Notes under the pieces: generated by a model
What the model was told of the DNA's origin: nothing
What the model saw: only the letters and a program-made list of their open reading frames with translations
Databases searched by the model: none
From: Polynucleobacter sp. AM-26B4
Lineage (GTDB): Bacteria > Pseudomonadota > Gammaproteobacteria > Burkholderiales > Burkholderiaceae
Direction of reading: 5' to 3'
Assembly: GCF_018882285.1 (NCBI RefSeq)
Contig: NZ_JACVOT010000001.1
Location: 1,247,916-1,311,915 of the forward strand
DNA length: 64,000 nucleotides
In this document: piece after piece, positions 18,163 through 28,382 of the stretch
Numbering within the stretch: position 1 is the stretch's first letter
Layout: each line of letters opens with the position of its first letter
Translations under genes and position numbers: made by a program

Positions 18163-18231
18163 ATGAATACAAGCTTGTCACTGCTGCTACTTTTAGGACT
18201 AGGTCAAAACCTGGGGTCGGTGCACGCTTAA
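18163..18231 (+). CDS. leuL: leu operon leader peptide
   Basis: 22 codons encoding MNTSLSLLLLLGLGQNLGSV followed by HA. Eight of the 22 residues are leucine, five of them consecutive (CTG CTG CTA CTT TTA), and several use uncommon codons. GGAG precedes the ATG closely. The reading frame ends 27 bp before a hairpin-plus-T-run terminator and 85 bp before leuA. This is the expected layout of ribosome-mediated leucine attenuation, in which stalling at Leu codons prevents the terminator. Confidence 0.85.
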   Translation: MNTSLSLLLLLGLGQNLGSVHA

Positions 18232-18258
18232 ACACTTAGAGTCAAAGCAAACAACACG

Positions 18259-18283
18259 AACCCCAGTCCTACTGGGGTTTTTT
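18259..18283 (+). terminator. leu attenuator terminator
   Basis: Perfect 9-bp stem AACCCCAGT/ACTGGGGTT (18259-18267, 18271-18279) followed by TTTTTT to 18283, upstream of leuA. The 5' arm can instead pair with CTGGGGT at 18211-18217 inside the leader frame, giving an antiterminator. A ribosome at the leader stop codon would cover that segment and allow termination. Confidence 0.85.
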
Positions 18284-18316
18284 ATTTAGTAAATTTTGTA
18301 AGTTCGGGAGCAAGTC

Positions 18317-19861
18317 ATGACAGATAAATTGATTATTTTTGATACCACTTTGAGAGATGGTGAGCAGTCACCTGGTGCTTCAATGACCAAAGATGAAAAG
18401 GTCAGGATTGCAAGACAGCTTGAGCGTCTTCGCGTGGACGTGATTGAGGCAGGCTTTGCTGCCAGCTCTGACGGAGATTTTGCGGCCATTAATGCCATTG
18501 CTCAAGTCATCAAGGATTCGACTGTTTGCTCTTTGGCTCGTGCTAATGAAAAAGACATCGGCCGAGCTGCTGATGCCTTGAAGGGTGCCAACTCTAAGCG
18601 TATTCACACATTCATTGCGACATCGCCATTGCACATGGAAAAGAAGTTGCGCATGACGCCCGATCAAGTGTTTGAACAAGCCAAAGCTGCTGTGCGCTTT
18701 GCTCGTAATCACACCAACGATATTGAGTTTTCACCAGAAGATGGTTATCGCTCTGAAGTAGATTTCTTGTGCCGCGTGCTTGAAGCTGTGATCAAAGAAG
18801 GCGCTACAACCATCAACGTTCCTGACACGGTTGGTTATGCTGTTCCTGAGCTTTATGGCAACTTCATCAAGACTTTGCGTGAGCGCATCCCGAATTCGGA
18901 TAAAGCCATTTGGTCTGTGCATTGCCACAATGACTTGGGCATGGGCGTTGCCAACTCATTGGCGGGCGTGAAGATTGGCGGTGCTCGTCAAATTGAATGC
19001 ACCATCAATGGTTTGGGTGAGCGCGCCGGCAACACTTCTTTGGAAGAAGTTGTGATGGCGATCAAAACCCGCAAAGATTACTTTGATTTATCAGTGGGCA
19101 TTGATACGACTCAAATCGTGCCAGCCTCTAAGATGGTCTCTCAAATCACGGGTTTTGTGGTGCAACCGAATAAAGCGGTGGTTGGCGCCAATGCCTTCGC
19201 TCACGCTTCAGGTATTCACCAAGATGGCGTTTTAAAAGCTCGTGATACCTACGAGATCATGCGTGCAGAAGATGTGGGTTGGGCAGCTAACAAGATCGTT
19301 TTGGGCAAATTGTCTGGCCGAAATGCATTCAAACAGCGTTTGCAAGAATTGGGCATCGAGTTGGATTCTGAGGCTGAAATGAACGACGCCTTCTCTCGAT
19401 TCAAGACCTTGGCTGACCAAAAAGCCGAGATTTTTGATGAAGATATCACTGCAATTGTGGGCAATAACGCTGAAGAGGCTAGTGACCACTATCGTTTTAT
19501 CTCAATGTCACAAAGGTCTGAGACTGGGGAGCGCCCATTTGCCAAAGTTATTTTCAAATCTGGCAAAGAAGAGTTCACCTCTGAGGCTGAAGGCAATGGC
19601 CCGGTCGATGCAACCTTGAATGCGATCGAATCAAAGGTCAAAAGTGGTGCTGAGCAGTTGTTGTACTCGGTCAATGCGATCACGACCGGCACCGAGTCTC
19701 AGGGTGAAGTCACGGTCCGTCTTGCCAAGGGTGGCCGGATTGTGAATGGCGTTGGCACAGATCCGGACATTGTGGCCGCTTCAGCCAAGGCTTATTTGGC
19801 AGCTTTGAACAAGTTATACGACCCCGCTCAACAGAAATTGAACGCTCAGATGGCTGTTTAA
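18317..19861 (+). CDS. leuA: 2-Isopropylmalate synthase
   Basis: First committed step of leucine synthesis: acetyl-CoA plus 2-oxoisovalerate. 514 aa with [13 protein letters not shown] at the N-terminus, metal-binding HCHNDLGM and NGLGERAGN, the GIHQDGVLK segment, and a C-terminal regulatory (LeuA dimer) domain that binds leucine. Expression is likely controlled by the upstream attenuator in addition to feedback inhibition. Confidence 0.97.
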   Translation: MTDKLIIFDTTLRDGEQSPGASMTKDEKVRIARQLERLRVDVIEAGFAASSDGDFAAINAIAQVIKDSTVCSLARANEKDIGRAADALKGANSKRIHTFIATSPLHMEKKLRMTPDQVFEQAKAAVRFARNHTNDIEFSPEDGYRSEVDFLCRVLEAVIKEGATTINVPDTVGYAVPELYGNFIKTLRERIPNSDKAIWSVHCHNDLGMGVANSLAGVKIGGARQIECTINGLGERAGNTSLEEVVMAIKTRKDYFDLSVGIDTTQIVPASKMVSQITGFVVQPNKAVVGANAFAHASGIHQDGVLKARDTYEIMRAEDVGWAANKIVLGKLSGRNAFKQRLQELGIELDSEAEMNDAFSRFKTLADQKAEIFDEDITAIVGNNAEEASDHYRFISMSQRSETGERPFAKVIFKSGKEEFTSEAEGNGPVDATLNAIESKVKSGAEQLLYSVNAITTGTESQGEVTVRLAKGGRIVNGVGTDPDIVAASAKAYLAALNKLYDPAQQKLNAQMAV

Positions 19862-19873
19862 GGCCAAATAGGC

Positions 19874-19916
19874 TATAATTTCGGCACTTTCTGGTAATTT
19901 CCCAAAAAGTGCCGAA
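19874..19916 (+). promoter_or_regulatory. TATAAT box for rpsO and overlapping leuA 3' hairpin
   Basis: A perfect TATAAT at 19874-19879 lies 13 bp after the leuA stop and has no good -35. Directly after it is an 11-bp perfect inverted repeat TTCGGCACTTT/AAAGTGCCGAA (19880-19890, 19906-19916). In leuA read-through RNA it would fold; in a transcript started from the TATAAT box its 5' arm would be partly lost. No U run follows. Confidence 0.5.
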
Positions 19917-20051
19917 GTGATTGATTTCTTTAATAAGTAATAAAAGAACCAAAAGCTTCTGGGTTTTTCAACAATTCGCACGACATATCGGGTCAGAGAC
20001 CAATAATTATTGAATCTCAAGCTCGTTTGTTCGCAAGTATGGAGTTTAAAA

Positions 20052-20321
20052 ATGGCTATTCTTACAGCTGATAAAGCCGTTATTGTTAAAGATAACGCAC
20101 GTGCAGCAAATGACACAGGCAGTCCTGAAGTTCAAGTTGCTTTGTTAACTGCTCGCATCAATGATTTAACACCTCACTTCAAAGCAAATGCTAAAGATCA
20201 CCACAGCCGTCGTGGCTTGTTGAAGATGGTTAGCCGTCGCCGTCGTTTGCTCGACTATTTGAAGTCAAAAGATTTTGATCGTTATCGCGCTTTGATTGAT
20301 AAGCTCGGTCTACGTAAGTAA
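20052..20321 (+). CDS. rpsO: 30S ribosomal protein S15
   Basis: 89 aa, full length, with the conserved [16 protein letters not shown] and [21 protein letters not shown] segments that contact 16S rRNA. The ATG at 20052 has GGAG at 20041. The gap of about 190 bp from leuA forms a long leader with small hairpins (for example GGTC/GACC near 19990-20001), a plausible place for S15 autoregulation, as known in other bacteria. pnp follows, the conserved rpsO-pnp order. Confidence 0.97.
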   Translation: MAILTADKAVIVKDNARAANDTGSPEVQVALLTARINDLTPHFKANAKDHHSRRGLLKMVSRRRRLLDYLKSKDFDRYRALIDKLGLRK

Positions 20322-20328
20322 TTCCGAC

Positions 20329-20361
20329 AATGCCTGCCTCAGTTTGACTTTGGCAGGCATT
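20329..20361 (+). terminator. Hairpin after rpsO
   Basis: 10-bp stem AATGCCTGCC/GGCAGGCATT with a 13-nt loop, 8 bp after the rpsO stop. The following sequence (ATCGTTTTG) is only weakly T-rich, so it may be a leaky terminator or 3'-end stabiliser that permits read-through to pnp. Confidence 0.6.
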
Positions 20362-20406
20362 ATCGTTTTGAGCGGTCGGTGGCTGCTCGCAGTACAGGAC
20401 CCGTGT

Positions 20407-20517
20407 CATTCCAAAGACAGGTTAACTCTTCTCTCTAAGCCTTTCTTTGGAATGGCATCCTTACTCCGCATAGCCCCTAATTGCTCCAGTGCTGCCATAG
20501 CGCTGATTTTCTATGGC
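20407..20517 (+). promoter_or_regulatory. Structured pnp leader with two hairpins
   Basis: An 11-bp perfect stem CATTCCAAAGA/TCTTTGGAATG (20407-20417, 20444-20454) with an inner AGG/CCT extension is followed by GCCATAG/CTATGGC (20494-20500, 20511-20517), ending 25 bp before pnp. In Enterobacteria a long leader stem is cut by RNase III and lets PNPase repress its own mRNA; the layout here is compatible with that, by analogy only. Confidence 0.55.
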
Positions 20518-20542
20518 AAATGTTGATTGGAGATATACATAA

Positions 20543-22717
20543 ATGACGATGTTTAATAAAGTAGTAAAAAGTTTTCAATGGGGTTCACACACTGTTCGTA
20601 TGGAAACTGGTGAGATTGCTCGCCAAGCAGGTGGTGCAGTTTTAGTTGATGTGGATGACACAGTTATTTTGGCAACAGTGGTTGGCGCAAAAAATGCCAA
20701 GCCAGGCCAAAACTTCTTCCCACTCACAGTTGATTATTTAGAGAAGACATATGCTGCCGGTAAGATTCCTGGGGGTTTCTTCCGTCGTGAAGGCCGTCCT
20801 TCAGAAGGCGAAACACTGATTTCTCGTTTGATCGATCGTCCATTGCGTCCTTTGTTCCCAGAAGGTTTCTTGAACGAAGTGCAAGTGGTGATTCATGTGG
20901 TATCGATCAACCCAGACGTACCTGCAGACATCCCTGCATTGATTGGTGCTTCTGCAGCTTTGGCTGTTTCAGGCATTCCATTCAATGGTCCAGTGGGCGC
21001 CGCTCGCGTGGGTTACAAAGATGGTCAATACATGTTGAACCCAACACGCACTGAGCAAGCAACTAGCCAATTAGATTTGATCGTTGCTGGTACTCAATCT
21101 GCTGTGTTGATGGTTGAATCTGAAGCTTATCAATTGTCTGAAGAGATCATGTTGGGCGCGGTTGTTTATGGTCATGAGCAAATGCAAACAGCGATCAATG
21201 CGATCAATGATTTAGTGCGCGAAGGTGGTAAGCCTGAGTGGGATTGGCAAGCAGCTCCTAAGAATGAGCCAATGATTGCTAAGGTCACTGCCTTGGCTGA
21301 AGCTGGTTTGCGTGAAGCGTATCAAATTCGTCAAAAGCAAGCTCGTTCAACTAAGTTGAAAGAAGTGACAAAAGATGTGATGGCCAAGTTGGCTGAAGAT
21401 GGTGAATTTGATGAAGTTGAAGCTGGCAACATCATGTTTGACATCGAAGCAAAGATTGTTCGTAGTCAAGTATTGAACGGTGAGCCACGCATTGACGGTC
21501 GTGATACACGCACTGTTCGTCCAATTGAAATTCGTACGGGTGTATTGCCACGTACTCACGGTTCAGCATTGTTCACTCGTGGTGAGACACAAGGTTTGGT
21601 GGTTGCAACTTTGGGTACAGCACGCGATGAGCAAATCATTGATGCCTTAGAAGGTGAGCAACGTGATCGTTTCATGTTCCACTACAACATGCCTCCGTTT
21701 GCCACTGGCGAAACAGGTCGTGTAGGCAGTCCAAAGCGTCGCGAAATCGGCCACGGTCGTTTAGCTAAGCGTGCTTTGATTCCAGTATTGCCAAGCGCAG
21801 AAGAGTTTGCTTATAGCTTGCGCGTTGTTTCAGAAATCACTGAATCAAACGGTTCATCTTCAATGGCTTCTGTTTGTGGCGGCTGTTTAGCGATGATGGA
21901 TGCCGGTGTTCCTGTGAAGGCCCACGTGGCTGGTGTAGCGATGGGCTTGATTTTGGATGGCAATCGTTTCGCTGTTTTGACAGATATCTTGGGTGATGAA
22001 GATCACTTGGGCGACATGGACTTCAAGGTAGCTGGTACATCAAACGGTATCACTGCATTGCAGATGGATATCAAGGTACAAGGTATTACCAAAGAGATCA
22101 TGCAGGTTGCTTTAGCTCAAGCTAAAGAAGGCCGTTTGCACATTTTGAGCAAGATGCAAGAATCCATGAGTGGCGTTCGCACAGAGTTATCTGAGCACGC
22201 TCCACGCATGGTGACAATCAAGATTCATCCAGACAAGATCCGTGAAGTGATCGGTAAGGGTGGCGCAACAATCCAGGCTTTGACAAAAGAAACTGGTACT
22301 AGCATTGATATCACTGATGATGGTCTTGTAACAATTGCTTCAACAAGTGCTGAAGGCATGGAAGAAGCGAAGCGTCGCATTGAAGGCATCACAGCTGAAG
22401 CTGAAGTAGGCAAGATCTACGAAGGCCCAGTAGTGAAGTTGTTAGAGTTCGGCGCCTTGATCAATATTCTTCCAGGTAAAGATGGTTTGTTGCATATTTC
22501 AGAAATCGCTAATGAGCGTGTGAAAGATGTGAAAGACTACTTGCAAGAAGGTCAAGTTGTGCGCGTGAAGTTATTGGCTGCTGATGAGCGTGGACGTTTG
22601 CGTTTGTCATTGAAGGCTGCGTGTGCTGATGAAGGAACAAGCATTGCTCCTTTGAACGGTGCTGCACCTCAAGCTGATGCTGCACCTGCAGACCAAGCTG
22701 AACAGCAACAGCAATAA
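20543..22717 (+). CDS. pnp: Polyribonucleotide nucleotidyltransferase (PNPase)
   Basis: Phosphorolytic 3'-5' exoribonuclease of the degradosome. 724 aa: two RNase PH-like domains separated by a helical domain, then KH ([21 protein letters not shown]) and S1 ([33 protein letters not shown]) RNA-binding domains, and a Gln-rich tail. [12 protein letters not shown] and [10 protein letters not shown] are catalytic-core segments. A second in-frame ATG two codons later (MFNKVVKSF) is the usual family start. Confidence 0.97.
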   Translation: MTMFNKVVKSFQWGSHTVRMETGEIARQAGGAVLVDVDDTVILATVVGAKNAKPGQNFFPLTVDYLEKTYAAGKIPGGFFRREGRPSEGETLISRLIDRPLRPLFPEGFLNEVQVVIHVVSINPDVPADIPALIGASAALAVSGIPFNGPVGAARVGYKDGQYMLNPTRTEQATSQLDLIVAGTQSAVLMVESEAYQLSEEIMLGAVVYGHEQMQTAINAINDLVREGGKPEWDWQAAPKNEPMIAKVTALAEAGLREAYQIRQKQARSTKLKEVTKDVMAKLAEDGEFDEVEAGNIMFDIEAKIVRSQVLNGEPRIDGRDTRTVRPIEIRTGVLPRTHGSALFTRGETQGLVVATLGTARDEQIIDALEGEQRDRFMFHYNMPPFATGETGRVGSPKRREIGHGRLAKRALIPVLPSAEEFAYSLRVVSEITESNGSSSMASVCGGCLAMMDAGVPVKAHVAGVAMGLILDGNRFAVLTDILGDEDHLGDMDFKVAGTSNGITALQMDIKVQGITKEIMQVALAQAKEGRLHILSKMQESMSGVRTELSEHAPRMVTIKIHPDKIREVIGKGGATIQALTKETGTSIDITDDGLVTIASTSAEGMEEAKRRIEGITAEAEVGKIYEGPVVKLLEFGALINILPGKDGLLHISEIANERVKDVKDYLQEGQVVRVKLLAADERGRLRLSLKAACADEGTSIAPLNGAAPQADAAPADQAEQQQQ

Positions 22718-22733
22718 TCTGAGCTAAAACGGC

Positions 22734-23747
22734 ATGCGTGCTGTTGAAATCAGCCAGTATGGTGGCCCTGAAGTTTTAAAGGCGACGGTAAGACCTGATT
22801 TGGTCTTACCGCTTCCTGGTTCTGGTGAAGTATTGATCAGAGTCAGAGCTGCAGGGGTCAACCGTCCTGACGTTTTGCAACGTCAAGGCTTCTATCCTGT
22901 CCCTCCTGGTGGAACAGATTTACCTGGTTTGGAATTGGCAGGTGAAATTATTGGTGGTGATATTGCACACCCTGATAATTTTTTTAGTTTCGAAGTGGGT
23001 AGTCGGGTTTGTGCCTTGGTGGTTGGTGGTGCGTATGCGGAGTATTGCATTGCTCCATTGGCGCAATGTTTGCCAGTGCCTAAAGGTTTGTCGGATGTTG
23101 AAGCAGCGAGTATTCCAGAAACATTTTTCACGGTTTGGAGCAACGTTTTTGACCGCGGTCGTTTGGGTTTAGATGGGCGTGGCAAAGAAACATTATTGGT
23201 TCATGGTGGCAGCAGTGGCATTGGTGTCACAGCGATTCAGTTGGTGACTGCTTTGGGCCATGATGTACTTGTGACTGTGGGCAGTGATGAAAAAGCCAAA
23301 GCTTGTAAAGAGCTTGGTGCTGTATTGGCGGTCAACTACCGTACCCAAGATTTTGTTGAAGAAGTTAAATCTTTTACAAAAGGCAAAGGTGCCAACGTTG
23401 TTTTAGATATGGTGGCAGGACCTTATGTGGGCAGAGAAATTAATTGTTTAGCAGATGATGGCCGAATTGTGATCATTGCTAATCAGGGCGGTAAAATTTC
23501 AGAAGTGGATATGGGTCAAGTTTTGCGTAGACGTTTGACCATCACTGGATCAACCTTGAGACCGAGGTCGGTTGATTTCAAGGGTGCGATTGCAAGGTCA
23601 TTGAGAGCGCATGTTTGGCCATTACTGGAGTCTAAAAAGATTAGACCGGTGATACATGAAGTATTTGAATTAGAAGCTGCTGCCAAGGCCCATCAATTGA
23701 TGGAATCAAGTCAGCACATTGGTAAGATAGTATTAACTGTTAATTAA
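22734..23747 (+). CDS. NAD(P)H:quinone oxidoreductase, PIG3/zinc-independent MDR family
   Basis: 337 aa medium-chain dehydrogenase/reductase starting MRAVEISQYGGPEVL. It has the GVNRPDVLQRQGFYP catalytic-domain segment and the nucleotide-binding loop VHGGSSGIGVTAIQL. The zinc-ligand cysteines of alcohol dehydrogenases are missing, as in quinone reductases. Substrate unknown. The gene begins 16 bp after pnp and ends 11 bp before tpiA. Confidence 0.88.
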   Translation: MRAVEISQYGGPEVLKATVRPDLVLPLPGSGEVLIRVRAAGVNRPDVLQRQGFYPVPPGGTDLPGLELAGEIIGGDIAHPDNFFSFEVGSRVCALVVGGAYAEYCIAPLAQCLPVPKGLSDVEAASIPETFFTVWSNVFDRGRLGLDGRGKETLLVHGGSSGIGVTAIQLVTALGHDVLVTVGSDEKAKACKELGAVLAVNYRTQDFVEEVKSFTKGKGANVVLDMVAGPYVGREINCLADDGRIVIIANQGGKISEVDMGQVLRRRLTITGSTLRPRSVDFKGAIARSLRAHVWPLLESKKIRPVIHEVFELEAAAKAHQLMESSQHIGKIVLTVN

Positions 23748-23758
23748 ACGAGACTTTA

Positions 23759-24517
23759 ATGAGACCCTTGACCATCATTGGCAACTGGAAAATGAATGGC
23801 AGCTTGGCTGCCAATCAGCAACTCATTGAAGAGTTATTGAGCAGCAAAGATTTTTTAGCAAATCTGCAAGGTGTGCGCGCAGGTTTATGTGTGCCTTATC
23901 CATACTTATCGCAAGTCAGCCAATTATTGGCCAAGTCACCGATTGCTTGTGGTGCCCAAGATGTTTCTGATCATCCTAACGGGGCATACACGGGCGACGT
24001 CAGCGCAAAAATGTTGCAAGAGTTTGCTTGTCAGTATGTGATTGTTGGTCACTCTGAGCGCCGTCAATTTCATCAAGAAGGTGATGGCTTGGTAGCCAGA
24101 AAAGCGAAAGCCTGCTTGCAAGCCAATATCACTCCTATCATTTGTGTGGGTGAGACTGAAGCTGAACATGATGACGGCAAAACCTTGACCGTTGTGCGTC
24201 GTCAGTTACAGGCTATTTTGGATTTGCTACAAGGCCAAATTGCGTCTTGCATCATTGCTTATGAGCCTGTTTGGGCCATTGGTACTGGAAAAGTACCTAC
24301 CCCGGCTCAGGCTCAAGAGGTGCATAGAGAGTTGCGTTTGCAGCTCGCTAAATTCGATGATGAAGCAGCCTCAAAAGTGGCAATTTTGTATGGCGGTAGC
24401 TTAAAGCCTGATAATGCTAAAGATTTGTTGGCGATGCCAGATATTGATGGTGGTTTGGTGGGTGGCGCATCGTTGAATGCAAAAGATTTTTTGGCTTTAT
24501 GCCAAGCATGTAAATAA
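23759..24517 (+). CDS. tpiA: Triosephosphate isomerase
   Basis: Interconverts dihydroxyacetone phosphate and glyceraldehyde 3-phosphate. 252 aa with GNWKMNGS (catalytic Lys), IVGHSERRQ (catalytic His), the YEPVWAIGTGK loop (catalytic Glu) and LYGGSLKPDNA/GGLVGGASL phosphate-binding segments. secG follows after 20 bp, a common bacterial pairing. Confidence 0.97.
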   Translation: MRPLTIIGNWKMNGSLAANQQLIEELLSSKDFLANLQGVRAGLCVPYPYLSQVSQLLAKSPIACGAQDVSDHPNGAYTGDVSAKMLQEFACQYVIVGHSERRQFHQEGDGLVARKAKACLQANITPIICVGETEAEHDDGKTLTVVRRQLQAILDLLQGQIASCIIAYEPVWAIGTGKVPTPAQAQEVHRELRLQLAKFDDEAASKVAILYGGSLKPDNAKDLLAMPDIDGGLVGGASLNAKDFLALCQACK

Positions 24518-24537
24518 ATTTGTTTTTGGAGACTTAG

Positions 24538-24915
24538 ATGGAATTGTTAAAGACTATATTGGTTGTGTTGCAGATCATTTCTGCGATTGGCGTGATTGCC
24601 TTGGTTCTGATTCAGCAAGGTAAGGGCGCAGATATGGGCGCAGCCTTTGGCGGTGGTTCTTCAGGTGGCTTGTTCGGTGCCGCTGGTTCAGCCAACTTCT
24701 TGTCACGCGTGACGGCTGTACTTGCCACAATCTTCTTCTTGTCTACCTTGGGCATCACTTTATTTGGTTCAACCAAGTCACAAAACGCAGGTGTTTTATC
24801 AGGTACCAGCGCTCCTGTGACAGCCCCAGCTGCTGAAGTTCCAGCGCCAGCAACAGCTGCGCCAGGTTCGCCAGTCGCTCCAGTGACCGGTTCTGGTCAA
24901 AATGTCCCTAGATAA
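24538..24915 (+). CDS. secG: Protein-export membrane protein SecG
   Basis: 125 aa. Two membrane helices (about 3-24 and 55-76) flank the conserved QQGKGADMGAAFGGGSSGGLFGA loop split across 26-48. The C-terminal 45 residues are rich in Ala, Pro and Val, as in other Betaproteobacteria. Part of the SecYEG channel in the inner membrane. Confidence 0.94.
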   Translation: MELLKTILVVLQIISAIGVIALVLIQQGKGADMGAAFGGGSSGGLFGAAGSANFLSRVTAVLATIFFLSTLGITLFGSTKSQNAGVLSGTSAPVTAPAAEVPAPATAAPGSPVAPVTGSGQNVPR

Positions 24916-24985
24916 GTTCTAAGAATTCTGAAAAAACACCTCTAGAAAGACGGCAATAAGCTAAAATCTAAGGGTTTTACCGTAT

Positions 24986-25070
24986 GCCGTCGTGGTGGAA
25001 TTGGTAGACACGCTATCTTGAGGTGGTAGTGGCGTAAGCTGTGCGAGTTCGAGTCTCGCCGACGGCACCA
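24986..25070 (+). tRNA. tRNA-Leu (anticodon GAG)
   Basis: 85 nt with encoded CCA and a long variable arm. Acceptor GCCGTCG pairs with CGACGGC; anticodon stem CTATC/GGTAG encloses TTGAGGT, giving GAG. A TAAAAT hexamer lies 19 bp upstream. The secG - tRNA-Leu - nuoA order is common in Burkholderiales. Confidence 0.97.
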
Positions 25071-25159
25071 AATAGGGGGTTTTGCCGCTTGTCAGAAAGC
25101 TGCAAGACCAATTAGTGAAAATATGTAAGTGATACTTAGAGTTACGAATTGGAACGCTC

Positions 25160-25519
25160 TTGAACTTAGAAGCTTATTTTCCCGTTTTACTATTCATCCT
25201 AGTGGGGATTGGTGTTGGCTTGGCCCCCATGGGCCTAGGCAAATTGCTCGGAGCGAACAAGCCCGACGCTGAAAAAATTTCCCCTTACGAGTGCGGATTT
25301 GACGCATACGAAGATGCGCGCATGAAATTTGATGTGCGTTACTACTTGATCGCCATTCTTTTTATCCTATTCGACCTAGAAACAGCATTCTTGTTCCCTT
25401 GGGGCGTGGCCTTGTCTGAAATTGGCTGGGCTGGCTACATATCGATGTTGATTTTCTTGTTGGAATTCGTGATTGGCTTTGCCTACATCTGGAAGAAGGG
25501 CGCCCTTAACTGGGAGTGA
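25160..25519 (+). CDS. nuoA: NADH-quinone oxidoreductase subunit A
   Basis: 119 aa membrane subunit with three helices and the conserved [24 protein letters not shown] loop region (cut here by family knowledge into ECGFD and FDVRYYLIA), whose Cys faces the quinone channel. The start is TTG with GGAA 5 bp upstream; no in-frame ATG is available before the first helix. It is the first gene of the complete nuoA-N operon. Confidence 0.94.
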   Translation: MNLEAYFPVLLFILVGIGVGLAPMGLGKLLGANKPDAEKISPYECGFDAYEDARMKFDVRYYLIAILFILFDLETAFLFPWGVALSEIGWAGYISMLIFLLEFVIGFAYIWKKGALNWE

Positions 25520-25528
25520 CGATAAAAC

Positions 25529-26011
25529 ATGGCTATTGAAGGTATCTTAAAAGAAGGTTTTGTCACAACATCGGCTGATAAGCTCATTAACTGGACGAGA
25601 ACAGGTTCTCTTTGGCCGATGACTTTTGGTTTGGCCTGTTGTGCAGTTGAAATGATGCACGCCGGTGCTTCTCGTTATGACTTGGACCGTTTTGGTGTTG
25701 TGTTCAGACCATCACCGCGTCAGTCTGATTTGATGATTGTGGCGGGTACTTTGTGTAACAAGATGGCACCAGCTTTGCGCAAGGTGTATGACCAGATGCC
25801 TGAGCCACGCTGGGTGATCTCAATGGGATCATGCGCTAACGGCGGCGGTTACTACCATTACTCTTATTCTGTGGTTCGCGGTTGCGACCGCATTGTTCCT
25901 GTGGACGTTTATGTTCCTGGGTGTCCTCCAACTGCTGAAGCTTTGATGTACGGCATCATTCAATTGCAAGCCAAGATCAAGCGCACCAGCACGATTGCGA
26001 GAAAGGCCTGA
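25529..26011 (+). CDS. nuoB: NADH-quinone oxidoreductase subunit B
   Basis: 160 aa peripheral-arm subunit carrying cluster N2, the electron donor to quinone. Ligands are in [10 protein letters not shown] (tandem Cys), [17 protein letters not shown] and [12 protein letters not shown]. It is 9 bp after nuoA and overlaps none of its neighbours. Confidence 0.96.
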   Translation: MAIEGILKEGFVTTSADKLINWTRTGSLWPMTFGLACCAVEMMHAGASRYDLDRFGVVFRPSPRQSDLMIVAGTLCNKMAPALRKVYDQMPEPRWVISMGSCANGGGYYHYSYSVVRGCDRIVPVDVYVPGCPPTAEALMYGIIQLQAKIKRTSTIARKA

Positions 26012-26012
26012 G

Positions 26013-26606
26013 ATGTCAGACACTCTATCCGTGCTTAAAGAGCGCTTAGAAAAAGTATTGGGCAAAAAAGTTTCTCGTTTACACGAGGCGCTTGGCGAAC
26101 TCACTTTGGTGGTGCGCTCAGAAGACTATTTAGAAGTAGCAAAAACTTTGAGAGATGAGCCAACTTTAGGCTTTGATCAGTTGATGGACCTTTGTGGCGT
26201 TGATTACAGTGAGTACGACAACGCAACGTGGGAAGGCCCTCGTTTTGCTGCTGTGAGTCACTTGTTATCTGTGAAACACAATTGGCGTTTACGTCTTCGT
26301 GTGTTTGCACCGGTGGATCATTTCCCATTGGTGGCGTCTGTGACACCGATTTGGAATTCAGCCAACTGGTTTGAACGTGAAGCATTCGATTTGTATGGCA
26401 TCTTGTTTGATGGTCATGACGATTTGCGCCGCATCTTGACGGACTATGGCTTCATTGGCCATCCGTTCAGAAAAGATTTCCCGATCTCTGGCAACGTAGA
26501 AATGCGTTATGACCCAGAGCAAAAGAGAGTTATTTATCAACCTGTCACGATTGATCCTCGCGAGGTAACTCCTCGAGTGATCCGCGAAGAAAGCTACGGT
26601 TCTTAA
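26013..26606 (+). CDS. nuoC: NADH-quinone oxidoreductase subunit C
   Basis: 197 aa. The C-terminal signature ERE(A)[23 protein letters not shown] (written in two parts: [10 protein letters not shown] and [13 protein letters not shown]) is the 30-kDa subunit motif. The ATG at 26013, one base after the nuoB stop, is chosen over a longer in-frame extension into nuoB. Confidence 0.95.
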   Translation: MSDTLSVLKERLEKVLGKKVSRLHEALGELTLVVRSEDYLEVAKTLRDEPTLGFDQLMDLCGVDYSEYDNATWEGPRFAAVSHLLSVKHNWRLRLRVFAPVDHFPLVASVTPIWNSANWFEREAFDLYGILFDGHDDLRRILTDYGFIGHPFRKDFPISGNVEMRYDPEQKRVIYQPVTIDPREVTPRVIREESYGS

Positions 26607-26608
26607 TC

Positions 26609-27862
26609 ATGGCTGATATTAAAAATTACACCCTGAACTTTGGCCCACAGCATCCTGCCGCGCACGGTGTGTTGCGTTTGGTTTTGGAGTTAGATGGTGA
26701 AGTGATTCAGCGCTCAGACCCGCACATTGGTTTGTTGCACCGTGCCACTGAAAAATTAGCAGAAACCAGAACTTGGGTACAAAACGTTCCATACATGGAT
26801 CGTTTGGACTACGTTTCAATGATGGCCAATGAGCACGCTTATGTGATGGCCATTGAAAAGCTATTACAAATTGAAGTGCCAGAGCGTGCGCAATACATCC
26901 GCGTGATGTTTGATGAAATCACTCGCTTACTAAATCATTTGTTGTGGATTGGTTGTCATGGTTTGGACGTAGGCGCCATGGCGGTGTTCTTGTACGCCTT
27001 CCGCGAACGTGAAGATTTGTTTGATATGTACGAAGCCGTTTCTGGTGCCCGTATGCATGCTGCCTACTATCGTCCAGGTGGTGTGTACCGTGATTTGCCA
27101 GACACCATGCCTCAGTACTTGGCCAATAAGATTCGTGGCGAAAAAGCTGTGAAGAAATTGAACGAAAACCGCCAAGGTTCTTTGTTGGATTTCATTGAAG
27201 ATTTCACCACCAGATTTCCAAAGTATGTTGATGAGTACGAGACTCTATTAACCGACAACCGTATTTGGAAGCAACGTTTGGTGGGTATTGGTGTGGTTTC
27301 ACCAGAACGTGCTTTGCAACTTGGTTTCACTGGTGCGATGTTGCGTGGCTCAGGCATTGAATGGGATTTGCGTAAAAAGCAACCGTATGAGGTTTACAGC
27401 AAATTAGATTTTGATATTCCTGTGGGCGTTAACGGCGACTCTTACGATCGTTACTTGGTTCGTGTTGAAGAGATGCGTCAGTCCAACAAAATCATTCAGC
27501 AATGCGTGAAGTGGTTAAGAGCTAATCCTGGTCCAGTGATGAGCGATAACCACAAAGTCACAAGTCCAAAACGTGTGGACATGAAGTCCAACATGGAAGA
27601 ATTGATTCACCACTTCAAACTGTTCACAGAAGGCATTCACGTGCCGGCAGGTGAGGCTTACGCCGCCGTTGAACATCCAAAGGGTGAGTTTGGTATTTAT
27701 GCAATTTCTGATGGCGCTAACAAACCTTACCGTTTGAAGATTCGTGCCCCGGGCTTTGTGCATTTATCAGCTTTAGATGAAATGGCAAAAGGTCACATGT
27801 TGGCTGATGCTGTAACGATTATTGGTACGCAGGACATTGTGTTCGGCGAGATTGACCGCTAA
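26609..27862 (+). CDS. nuoD: NADH-quinone oxidoreductase subunit D
   Basis: 417 aa 49-kDa subunit that, with NuoB, forms the quinone pocket. It starts [20 protein letters not shown], where the His of GPQHPAAHG contacts quinone, and ends with DIVFGEIDR, the usual terminus. Separate from nuoC (no fusion), 2 bp apart. Confidence 0.97.
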   Translation: MADIKNYTLNFGPQHPAAHGVLRLVLELDGEVIQRSDPHIGLLHRATEKLAETRTWVQNVPYMDRLDYVSMMANEHAYVMAIEKLLQIEVPERAQYIRVMFDEITRLLNHLLWIGCHGLDVGAMAVFLYAFREREDLFDMYEAVSGARMHAAYYRPGGVYRDLPDTMPQYLANKIRGEKAVKKLNENRQGSLLDFIEDFTTRFPKYVDEYETLLTDNRIWKQRLVGIGVVSPERALQLGFTGAMLRGSGIEWDLRKKQPYEVYSKLDFDIPVGVNGDSYDRYLVRVEEMRQSNKIIQQCVKWLRANPGPVMSDNHKVTSPKRVDMKSNMEELIHHFKLFTEGIHVPAGEAYAAVEHPKGEFGIYAISDGANKPYRLKIRAPGFVHLSALDEMAKGHMLADAVTIIGTQDIVFGEIDR

Positions 27863-27878
27863 AAGGATAAGAGAGCAT

Positions 27879-28382
27879 ATGTTTTCCCCACAAGCTCGCG
27901 CTGAAATCAATCGCAATATTGCAAAGTATCCGGCCGATCAAAAACAGTCTGCTGTGATGGCCGCATTGGTGGTTGCTCAAGACCAATTCGGATGGGTCAC
28001 ACCTGAGTCAATCGAAGAAATTGCTGCCATTCTAGAAATGCCACCGATTGCTGTTCAAGAGGTGGCAACGTTTTACAACATGTACGACACCAAGCCTGTT
28101 GGCAAATTCAAATTAGCTGTATGTACTAATTTGCCATGTGAACTATCTGGTGGCACTCGTGCAGGTGAGTACTTGAAGAAGAAGTTGGGCATTGATTACA
28201 ACGAAACAACTCCTTGCGGCACATTCACCTTGAAAGAGGGTGAGTGCATGGGTGCTTGTGGTGATGCGCCTGTGGCGATTGTGAACAATAAGACCATGTG
28301 CAGTTTCATGAGCAATGACAAATTAGATGCTTTGATTGATGAATTAAAAGCCAAAGCTAATGCAACTGGAGGTGCAGCATGA
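27879..28382 (+). CDS. nuoE: NADH-quinone oxidoreductase subunit E
   Basis: 167 aa thioredoxin-fold subunit with the N1a [2Fe-2S] cluster: Cys in [12 protein letters not shown] and in [12 protein letters not shown]. The ATG at 27879 follows AAAAGGATAAGAG; an in-frame extension into nuoD is not needed. It overlaps nuoF by 4 bp (ATGA). Confidence 0.95.
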   Translation: MFSPQARAEINRNIAKYPADQKQSAVMAALVVAQDQFGWVTPESIEEIAAILEMPPIAVQEVATFYNMYDTKPVGKFKLAVCTNLPCELSGGTRAGEYLKKKLGIDYNETTPCGTFTLKEGECMGACGDAPVAIVNNKTMCSFMSNDKLDALIDELKAKANATGGAA

